Assembly: GCA_021786815.1 (NCBI GenBank)
Contig: JAJYMR010000355.1
Coordinates: 1 to 17,372 of the forward strand
Length of the DNA stretch: 17,372 nucleotides
Reading direction: 5' to 3'
DNA from: Deltaproteobacteria bacterium
GTDB taxonomy: Bacteria > Desulfobacterota > Binatia > Binatales > Binataceae
Part shown: positions 6,302 to 12,054 of the stretch, piece by piece
How positions within the stretch are numbered: position 1 is the first letter of the stretch
Layout of the letters: each line of letters starts with the position of its first letter
Translations under genes and position numbers: made by a program
Notes under the pieces: generated by a model
Database searches by the model: none
The model's input: the letters and a program-made list of their open reading frames with translations, nothing else
What the model was told of the DNA's origin: nothing

Positions 6302-7609
6302 ATGACACGTTCAACCGCGCAGGTGAAGACGCTGCTCGGATGCGACACGGCGGTCGTGCTCGCGCCGCATACGCTTGGCGGCGCAACGATGCTCGCCAAG
6401 AACAGCGACCGCCCGCCGCTGGAATGCCAGCCGCTGTTCCACGCGCCGCGCCGACGCCATCGCGAGGGCTCCACGGTCCACTGCCAGTACCTGGAAATTC
6501 CGCAGGCGGCCGAGACCGCGGCGCTGGTCGGCTCGCGCCCGTGCTGGCTCTGGGGCTTCGAGCACGGAGTCAACGAATACGGCGTCGCGATCGGAAACGA
6601 GGCCGTGCTCACGCGCGAGGAGCTTCCGCCCGTCGGGCTGCTCGGGATGGACCTGGTGCGGCTTGGGCTTGAACGCGGACGCACCGCGCGCGAGGCGACG
6701 CAAACGATAGGAGCGATGCTCGAGCGCTACGGCCAGGGCGGCTCGGGCGCGCACGATTTCGACTTTCGCTACTCGGGCGGCTTCATCGTCGCGGACCATG
6801 CGGAAGCCTATGTGCTCGAAAGCTCGTGCCGGCAGTGGGTCGCGCGTCGCGTCAAGGAGCGAGCTTGCATTTCCAATCGCCTGACGCTCGGAACCGGCTA
6901 CGATCTCGCCTCGCCCGACGTCAAGGAACACGCGCGCGAGCGTGGATGGTGGGATGGCGGCGAACCGTTCGATTTCGCGGCCGTGTATTCGAGCGAAGCG
7001 AGCGACCCGCTTTTCGCGTGCGCGCGCCTTGAGCGCAGCGGCGAATTGCTCGCGCGGCGCGGCCCGCGCAGGCTGCGCGAGATGTTCGCGATGCTGCGCG
7101 ACCATTACGAGGCGGGCGAGATGCCGGTAATCACGGCGCCGGTGGGTAGTCCCAAAAGCTTCTCGCTCTGCATGCATAACGTGCAGGGGACGACCGCGAG
7201 CATGGTCGCCGAGCTTCCCGACCCGCAAAGTGGCGCGCCGGTCGTGATGTGGGCGTGTCTCGGCGCGCCATGCACGGGAATCTATTTTCCGCTTTATCCG
7301 GGCGCGGCGATGCCGCCTGGGCTCGCCGTTGGCGGCAATCGCCCTTCGCGCGAATCGCCGTGGTGGCGCATGAAGGGTATCCAGGACGCGGTCGCGCGCG
7401 AGCCCGGGCGCCTTGCGCCGCTCGTATGGAAGCATTTCAGGCCGCTCGAGACGGCGATGGCCGAGCAGGCGGCGGAACTCGCCGAGCGGGTGCGCAATCT
7501 CAACGGCGAGGAGCGAAACGCGGCGCTTTCGCGCTTCATGGCGCAGAACCAGGTCCGCGTGATGCGGGAGGTGGCCAGGGTTGAGGCGGCGCTTGCGGAA
7601 AAGGCATGA
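6302..7609 (+). CDS. Secernin-like peptidase family C69 / Ntn-type hydrolase
   Basis: A 435-residue protein strongly resembling secernins. It has the GCDTAVVL motif with the presumed nucleophile Cys14, then KNSDRP, SRPCWLWGFEHGVNEYGVAI followed by GNEAVLTREE, and LLGMDLVRLGLERGRTA, all in the expected order. In C69/Ntn hydrolases the cysteine becomes N-terminal after propeptide removal, so residues 1-13 may be cleaved off (inference). Family members include dipeptidase A; bacterial secernin-like proteins mostly lack a known substrate, so peptide or amide-bond hydrolysis is the safest statement. There is no signal peptide, so it is cytoplasmic. It diverges from the YkgJ-family gene. No Shine-Dalgarno precedes the ATG, and a -10-like element lies 12 nt upstream, so translation may be leaderless. 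The 104-nt gap to the next gene holds two small hairpins (CTTGC/GCAAG at 7629-7640; GCCCC/GGGGC at 7640-7651) without a T-run. Confidence 0.87.
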   Translation: MTRSTAQVKTLLGCDTAVVLAPHTLGGATMLAKNSDRPPLECQPLFHAPRRRHREGSTVHCQYLEIPQAAETAALVGSRPCWLWGFEHGVNEYGVAIGNEAVLTREELPPVGLLGMDLVRLGLERGRTAREATQTIGAMLERYGQGGSGAHDFDFRYSGGFIVADHAEAYVLESSCRQWVARRVKERACISNRLTLGTGYDLASPDVKEHARERGWWDGGEPFDFAAVYSSEASDPLFACARLERSGELLARRGPRRLREMFAMLRDHYEAGEMPVITAPVGSPKSFSLCMHNVQGTTASMVAELPDPQSGAPVVMWACLGAPCTGIYFPLYPGAAMPPGLAVGGNRPSRESPWWRMKGIQDAVAREPGRLAPLVWKHFRPLETAMAEQAAELAERVRNLNGEERNAALSRFMAQNQVRVMREVARVEAALAEKA

Positions 7610-7713
7610 AGAAACCGCCTGCGTGGCGCTTGCCTGCAAGCCCCTTGGGGCGCTAGCTAATGAACGCTTGATCGCCTCTTTTCCGACTAAACCCGCGGGA
7701 GCCTTCGGAGCAG

Positions 7714-8898
7714 ATGGATTTTAACTACAGTCCCGAACAGGAAGCATATAGAGCCGAGGTCAGGAAATGGATGGAAGCCAACCAGCCTCCGCCGCTGACC
7801 GAGCATGAAAAGGAAAAGGCCGACGACGAACTGCTATGGCAGCGCCTTAAGGCCTGGCACAAGAAACTCTACGAAGCCGGCTGGATGGGAATCACGTGGC
7901 CGAAGGAATACGGCGGCCGCGCCGCCACGTTCGTCGAGCAGGTCATCTTCCAGCAGGAACTCGGCAGGCTCGGGCTTCCGCTCGGATGCAACGTGCTCGG
8001 CGTGATCATGACCGGCCCGGCGCTGATGCAATGGGGCACGGACGAGCAGAAGAAGCGCTTTCTGCAGCCGATTATCGCGGGCGATGAGATCTGGTGCGAA
8101 GGCATGTCGGAACCGGGCGCCGGCTCCGACCTGGCCGCGCTTCAAACCCGCGCCACGCTCGACGGCGACACCTTCGTCGTCAACGGCCAGAAAGTCTGGA
8201 CCACCATCGCCCATCGCGCCCACTTCTGCCAGCTTTTCGTCCGCACCGATACCGAGGCTCCGAAGCACAAGGGCATGAGCTGCCTTCTGGTCGATATGAA
8301 AGCGCCCGGCGTCAAGGTGCGTCCGCTCAAACAGATCAGCGGCGACGCCGAGTTCAACGAGATCTTCTTCGAGGACGTCCGCGTGCCCAAGGAAAACCTG
8401 CTCGGCCCGGTAAACATGGGATGGCAGGTGCTGGTTTCGACCCTGATGCACGAGCGGTTCGGTATCGGCGAGACGCTCGGCGGAACCGAAACGATTCTCC
8501 AGCAGTTGGTGGAACTCGCGAAGACGCAGACGCTGAACGGACGCCCCGCCTGCGAAGATCCCGTCGTTCGCCAGCAGATCGCGCAGTTCGCGTGCGAGGT
8601 CGCGGCCAAGAAATACAACGGCCTGCGCAGCCTGACGCGGCGGCTCAAGGGCCAGTTGCCCGGCGCGGAAGCCTCAATCTCGAAGCTGATCTCCACAGAG
8701 CTTTCGCAACGGATGACCAAGTACTCGGCCCGGCTGCTCGGAGGCTACGCGCTGTTGGAGCGCCGCTCGCCGCTTGCACCCGACGGCGACTGGCTCAGGC
8801 GCATCCTGGCCTCGGAATCGATGACGATTGCGGGCGGCACATCGTCGGTCCAGCGGAATATGATCGGCGAGCGGATTCTCGGACTTCCCAAGGGGTAA
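7714..8898 (+). CDS. Acyl-CoA dehydrogenase (FadE-type)
   Basis: FAD flavoenzyme that makes the alpha,beta double bond in acyl-CoA and hands electrons to ETF. All three family domains are present in 394 residues. The N-terminal helical domain (1-125) ends near MQWGTDEQKKRFL. The middle beta domain contains WCEGMSEPGAGSDLAALQTR and VNGQKVWTT. The C-terminal helical domain ends IAGGTSSVQRNMIGERILGL. The usual EGT catalytic glutamate near the C terminus is replaced by GGT. Glu247 in LMHERFGIG lies where isovaleryl-CoA-dehydrogenase-type enzymes carry their base (inference). The substrate is unknown. The ATG at 7714 has GGAG only 3 nt upstream, with GGGAG at 7697-7701 as an alternative. The gene is followed by a strong terminator, so it is either monocistronic or the last gene after the secernin-like gene. 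Confidence 0.93.
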   Translation: MDFNYSPEQEAYRAEVRKWMEANQPPPLTEHEKEKADDELLWQRLKAWHKKLYEAGWMGITWPKEYGGRAATFVEQVIFQQELGRLGLPLGCNVLGVIMTGPALMQWGTDEQKKRFLQPIIAGDEIWCEGMSEPGAGSDLAALQTRATLDGDTFVVNGQKVWTTIAHRAHFCQLFVRTDTEAPKHKGMSCLLVDMKAPGVKVRPLKQISGDAEFNEIFFEDVRVPKENLLGPVNMGWQVLVSTLMHERFGIGETLGGTETILQQLVELAKTQTLNGRPACEDPVVRQQIAQFACEVAAKKYNGLRSLTRRLKGQLPGAEASISKLISTELSQRMTKYSARLLGGYALLERRSPLAPDGDWLRRILASESMTIAGGTSSVQRNMIGERILGLPKG

Positions 8899-8921
8899 GT
8901 TCGAGCCGACCCGGCATTACG

Positions 8922-8952
8922 GGGCGGACCCAAACCAGGTCCGCCCTTTTTT
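8922..8952 (+). terminator. Rho-independent terminator after the acyl-CoA dehydrogenase gene
   Basis: GGGCGGACC (8922-8930) pairs perfectly with GGTCCGCCC (8938-8946) around a 7-nt loop, and six T follow (8947-8952). It starts 23 bp past the stop codon and insulates the amt leader from read-through. Confidence 0.88.
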
Positions 8953-8983
8953 CGCTTTGTGCACATCCCCTGCCGGACAAGCG

Positions 8984-8999
8984 GGGCGTGGTTCTTGCT
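8984..8999 (+). promoter_or_regulatory. Candidate sigma-54 (-24/-12) promoter for amt
   Basis: GGGCGTGGTTCTTGCT matches the TGGCAC-N5-TTGCW pattern at the invariant GG (8985-8986) and GC (8997-8998), exactly 10 nt apart, with a perfect TTGCT -12 element but only GGC in the -24 element. Nitrogen-controlled sigma-54 promoters are well known for amt/glnK genes. It predicts a start near 9010 and a leader of about 130 nt. No convincing NtrC site is visible; TGCAC at 8960-8964 is only half of one and is very close. Confidence 0.4.
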
Positions 9000-9018
9000 C
9001 TAGTACTAACGAACTAGA
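8999..9018. repeat. Inverted repeat TCTAGT-N8-ACTAGA at the presumed amt start site
   Basis: TCTAGT (8999-9004) and its exact complement ACTAGA (9013-9018) flank 8 nt, in an AT-rich patch just after the -12-like element. CTAG is rare in many bacterial genomes, so two copies in one symmetric site stand out. It could be an operator. Confidence 0.4.
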
Positions 9019-9056
9019 TTTGCTCCTACTAAAGTTCGGGTTTGTGCCCGGTCTTA

Positions 9057-9104
9057 AGGCAGATGCCTGTCAAAAAGGCGGCAATTGCCGTAGGCGCAGG
9101 CATC
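9057..9104 (+). promoter_or_regulatory. Nested hairpin in the amt 5' leader
   Basis: GATGCCTG (9062-9069) pairs exactly with CAGGCATC (9097-9104), plus one T-G pair. Inside lies the perfect 12-bp palindrome CGGCAATTGCCG (9079-9090), which would form an inner hairpin. AGGCA (9057-9061) can pair instead with TGCCT (9064-9068), so two exclusive folds are possible. A smaller hairpin, CGGG/CCCG (9037-9050), precedes it. The element ends 37 nt before the amt ATG. It does not follow a terminator layout, because no T-run follows. Confidence 0.5.
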
Positions 9105-9141
9105 AGAATCACCCTCGAGTCTTTCTGGAGGTAGGTTCGGA

Positions 9142-10479
9142 ATGAACGGAAGAGCGTTCAGCTCGCGACGTATAGGCTTGGCCGGTGTACTGGCCGCAAT
9201 CGCGCTCCTTTCGGCCACGCAGGCCTTCGCGGCCGAGGCCCAGCCGCAGGTCAACGGCGCCGACGTCGCATGGCTGCTGACTTCGGCGGCGCTGGTCCTG
9301 ATGATGACGATTCCGGGGCTCGCGCTCTTTTACGGCGGGTTGGTACGGCGCAAGAACGTGCTTTCCGTCCTGATGCAGAGCTTCATTCTTGCGGCTGTGA
9401 TTTCGATTCAATGGGTGTTTTTCGGTTACAGCCTGGCTTTTTCGCCTTACTCGGCCTTGATCGGTTCGCTGCAATGGATGGGTCTTTCCGGGGTCAGCGC
9501 GAGCGTGCCCTATCCGGCGTACTCGGCCACCGTTCCGCATCAGGCCTACATGATCTATCAGTGCATGTTCGCGATTATCACGCCGGCTCTGATTACCGGC
9601 GCGATCGCGGAGCGGATGTCGTTTAGCGGCTTTCTGGTTTTCAGCCTTCTATGGACCACGCTGATCTACGACCCGCTTGCGCATTGGGTATGGGGTGCGG
9701 ACGGATGGCTGCACGCGCTCGGGGCGCTGGACTTCGCGGGCGGCACGGTGGTGCATATCTCGTCGGGAGCGGCCGCGCTCGCCGGAGCGCTGATACTCGG
9801 GCGGCGAACCGGGTATCCGCGCGAGCCGATGATGCCGCATAACCTGGTCTACAGCGTAACCGGAGCGGGCCTGCTGTGGGTCGGATGGTTCGGATTCAAC
9901 GCAGGAAGCGCGCTTGCGGCCAACGGCCTTGCGGTGTCGGCCTTCGTGGCGACTCATCTGGGCGCGTCGGCGGCGGCGCTGGGATGGCTCTTCGCGGAGT
10001 GGATGCTTACCGGAAAGCCGACCGTGCTCGGAGCGGCGAGCGGCGCGGTCGCGGGACTGGTCGCGATCACGCCCGCGTCGGGGTTCGTCGCGCCGGTGCC
10101 GTCGATAATTATCGGGCTTGCGGCGGGAGTGATTTGCTTCATGGCGGTCAGGATGAAGCCGCGGTTTGGCTACGACGACGCGCTTGACGTGGTCGGCGTT
10201 CACATGGTTGGCGGGATATTCGGCGCTCTGGCAACCGGGCTCTTCGCAAGCGTCGCGGTCAACGCGGCCGGGGCGAACGGCCTGTTCTACGGCAATCCGA
10301 GGCAGTTGCTCATTCAAGCGATTGGCGTCGTCGTGACGATTGCGTTCTCCTTCATCGGGAGTTCCATCCTGCTCAAGGTGACCGACGCGGTGGTCGGAGT
10401 CAGGGTGACGCAGGACGACGAGGTGCTCGGACTCGATCTAAGCCAGCACAACGAGGCCGCCTACGCGGTCGAAGGGTGA
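9142..10479 (+). CDS. amt: Ammonium transporter, Amt/MEP/Rh family
   Basis: Trimeric inner-membrane ammonium channel. The 445-residue protein begins with a cleavable signal peptide (likely cleavage near residue 30, after AFA). About eleven membrane helices follow, with family hallmarks: PGLALFYGGLVRRKNVLSVL, GAIAERMSF, YDPLAHWVWG, LDFAGGTVVHISSGAAALAG, WFGFNAGSALAANG and DVVGVHMVGGIFGAL. His181 and His354 are the twin pore histidines. The cytosolic tail (DDEVLGLDLSQHNEAAY) is the part that PII proteins touch in homologues. No glnK gene sits next to it, although amt is often paired with one. The ATG has GGAGGT at 9127-9132 with a 9-nt spacer. The upstream region (8953-9141) holds a possible sigma-54 promoter and a structured leader. 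Confidence 0.95.
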   Translation: MNGRAFSSRRIGLAGVLAAIALLSATQAFAAEAQPQVNGADVAWLLTSAALVLMMTIPGLALFYGGLVRRKNVLSVLMQSFILAAVISIQWVFFGYSLAFSPYSALIGSLQWMGLSGVSASVPYPAYSATVPHQAYMIYQCMFAIITPALITGAIAERMSFSGFLVFSLLWTTLIYDPLAHWVWGADGWLHALGALDFAGGTVVHISSGAAALAGALILGRRTGYPREPMMPHNLVYSVTGAGLLWVGWFGFNAGSALAANGLAVSAFVATHLGASAAALGWLFAEWMLTGKPTVLGAASGAVAGLVAITPASGFVAPVPSIIIGLAAGVICFMAVRMKPRFGYDDALDVVGVHMVGGIFGALATGLFASVAVNAAGANGLFYGNPRQLLIQAIGVVVTIAFSFIGSSILLKVTDAVVGVRVTQDDEVLGLDLSQHNEAAYAVEG

Positions 10480-10534
10480 CGCGCATTCTTCGCCGCGACC
10501 CACTGCGTGCGAAGGTGACGAAGGCGTTGCGGCG

Positions 10535-10558
10535 CGGGGCTGCGAGTGGGCAGCCCCG
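10535..10558. repeat. Hairpin between the convergent amt and 81-residue genes
   Basis: CGGGGCTGC (10535-10543) pairs exactly with GCAGCCCCG (10550-10558) around a 6-nt loop. It lies between the amt stop and the stop of the minus-strand gene, where a shared terminator would be expected, but no T-run follows on either strand, so intrinsic termination is doubtful. Confidence 0.5.
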
Positions 10559-10568
10559 ATACCGCCGG

Positions 10569-10814
10569 CTAGCGCTGCATCGCCTGGAACAGGATGGGCG
10601 CCGCTTCGGTCATGATCTCGCCGAGGATCTCGGACAGCGGCTTGCTGGGCAAGGCTAGTTTCTCGGTCAGCGATCTGAGCACGCGGAGGTAATGCTCCTT
10701 GGTCTCGACGCTTATGGTGCCGAGCCGCTGGTCCTCCATCACTTCAAGATAGCGGCGATGGATTTCGAAAATCTCGCGGTCGATGGGCTCGGTGAATTTG
10801 TTTGCTCGCGCCAT
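10569..10814 (-). CDS. Small helical protein of unknown function
   Basis: An 81-residue, highly charged protein predicted to be mostly helical (for example DREIFEIHRRYLEVMEDQR and ETKEHYLRVLRSLTEKLAL, then a Pro-containing turn and SEILGEIMTEAAPILFQAM). It has no membrane segment, signal peptide or cysteine. I do not recognise a family. Reality is supported by GGGAG 8 nt before the ATG at 10814 and by a strong promoter-like sequence at 10887-10915 on the same strand. It follows rodA on the same strand after 118 nt and so may be the tail of the elongasome cluster or an independent gene. There is no evidence that it takes part in cell-shape control. Confidence 0.68.
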   Translation of the reverse strand: MARANKFTEPIDREIFEIHRRYLEVMEDQRLGTISVETKEHYLRVLRSLTEKLALPSKPLSEILGEIMTEAAPILFQAMQR

Positions 10815-10850
10815 GGCAGGGACTCCCTCACACTTGCGGAATGCGCGGCC

Positions 10851-10872
10851 GACGCCGCCCTATCGCGGCGTC
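10851..10872 (-). promoter_or_regulatory. Hairpin in the leader of the 81-residue protein gene
   Basis: GACGCCGC (10851-10858) pairs exactly with GCGGCGTC (10865-10872) around 6 nt. It lies between the proposed promoter (10887-10915) and the start codon at 10814, so it would be within the first 30 nt of the transcript. No U-run follows. It may stabilise the 5' end. Confidence 0.4.
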
Positions 10873-10886
10873 CGCGCCCGCGAAAG

Positions 10887-10915
10887 AATATAACAGGACG
10901 CGCCGCGGGTCTTAA
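10887..10915 (-). promoter_or_regulatory. Promoter of the 81-residue protein gene
   Basis: On the minus strand TTAAGA (10910-10915), a 17-bp spacer and TATATT (10887-10892) match the sigma-70 boxes at four and five of six positions. TG one base before the -10 makes it an extended -10 element. This AT-rich patch stands out in very GC-rich surroundings. It predicts a start near 10880 and a leader of about 65 nt, and lies between the rodA stop and the small gene. Confidence 0.55.
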
Positions 10916-10932
10916 CGGCGGCCGAGCGGCTC

Positions 10933-12039
10933 TCAGAACGTGTGCCGGCGTGCGTTGACGCTCATCAGGATTCCCATCCCGGCCATCGTGGTGAACAGCG
11001 ACGAGCCGCCGTAGCTGACCAGCGGCAAAGGGATTCCCACGACCGGCAGCATCCCGGTCGTCATCATCATGTTGATCGCCACCTGCCAGAAGATCATCCC
11101 GGTAATTCCGATCGCCAGGAGCGAGCCGAAACGGTCGCGGGCGTGGCGAGCGATCCAGAGGCCGCGCCCGATCAGGCTGGCGTAAAGCCCTAGCAGCAGC
11201 AGAGAGCCCGCCAAGCCAAATTCTTCCGCATAGACCGCGAAAATGAAGTCGGTCGTCTCCTCGGGAAGGAAGTTGAGCCGCGCCTGGGTCCCCTTCATGT
11301 AGCCCTTGCCCCAGCTACCGCCCCCTCCGATTGCGATCTCGGATTGGATTATGTGATAGCCGGAACCGAGCGGGTCCGCCTGGGGATCGATAAAGCTTTC
11401 CAGCCGGGCCCGCTGATAGGGCTTCAGATAATGCCAGCTCAGCGGCGCCGCGAGCATCCCCGCGAGCGCCAGACCCGCCATCACGCGCCAGTTGAGCCCG
11501 CTCGCGACCAGCAGGGTCGCGGTTATGAGCACCAGGACCACCCCGGTGCCGAGGTCCGGCTGCTTGAGCACCAGCGCCGCGGGCACACCAAGCAGGATGC
11601 ACGGGATGATGAGATGGCGAAAGCCCCATCCGCCCGGCGGCGGCTCCAGCCTGAAGTAGCGAACCATCACGAATACGATCGCTATCTTCGCCAGTTCCGA
11701 CGGCTCGAGCTTGAACAGCCGCAGATTTATCCATCGCCGCGACCCGCCGGTCGAATGGCCGATCACCTCAACCGCGATCAGCAGCAGCAGGACAATCGCG
11801 TACAAAGGGTACGAGTAGGTGACGAGCGCGCGATAGTCGAACCACAGCGCCCCGAGCATCAGCAGCGTTCCGACTCCGATCCAGACGAGCTGGCGGACGA
11901 AAAGCGGATCGAGCCGGTTGGCCGAAGCGACGTAGGAAGCGCTCAGTACCGTGACCAGGCCCAGCCCTTCAAGCATCAGCACGATGACGAACAGGGTCCA
12001 GTCGAAGTGCTTCAGCACACGCCGATCGATTAGCGGCAT
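10933..12039 (-). CDS. rodA: Peptidoglycan glycosyltransferase RodA (SEDS family)
   Basis: Polytopic inner-membrane glycosyltransferase that polymerises lipid II during cell elongation together with PBP2. The 368 residues contain about ten membrane helices and the SEDS elements: SASYVASANRLDPLFVRQLVW, the large extracytoplasmic loop LESFIDPQADPLGSGYHIIQ, GSWGKGYMKGTQARLNFLPE, TTDFIFAVYAEEFG and the C-terminal LPLVSYGGSSLFTTMAGMGI. Asp264 in TTDFIF corresponds to the catalytic aspartate of E. coli RodA (Asp262). The next gene upstream is mrdA, 15 nt away, so RodA and its cognate PBP2 are co-transcribed; this also separates it from FtsW. The start is the ATG at 12039, with only a weak GGGTG-like Shine-Dalgarno. 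Confidence 0.95.
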   Translation of the reverse strand: MPLIDRRVLKHFDWTLFVIVLMLEGLGLVTVLSASYVASANRLDPLFVRQLVWIGVGTLLMLGALWFDYRALVTYSYPLYAIVLLLLIAVEVIGHSTGGSRRWINLRLFKLEPSELAKIAIVFVMVRYFRLEPPPGGWGFRHLIIPCILLGVPAALVLKQPDLGTGVVLVLITATLLVASGLNWRVMAGLALAGMLAAPLSWHYLKPYQRARLESFIDPQADPLGSGYHIIQSEIAIGGGGSWGKGYMKGTQARLNFLPEETTDFIFAVYAEEFGLAGSLLLLGLYASLIGRGLWIARHARDRFGSLLAIGITGMIFWQVAINMMMTTGMLPVVGIPLPLVSYGGSSLFTTMAGMGILMSVNARRHTF

Positions 12040-12054
12040 CGCAATCGCACCCGT

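Noticed and set aside
6311..7639. 442-codon open frame on the minus strand opposite the secernin-like gene
   Set aside because: The plus strand encodes a well-conserved family with its motifs in order. The antisense product is Arg/His/Ala-rich with no domain.
9010..9141. Known glutamine (glnA-type) riboswitch in the amt leader
   Set aside because: I could not find the conserved core sequence of that class; only generic hairpins are visible. A covariance-model scan would decide.
10535..10558. Bidirectional intrinsic terminator between amt and the 81-residue gene
   Set aside because: The stem is good, but there is no T-run on either side, so it is listed only as a repeat.
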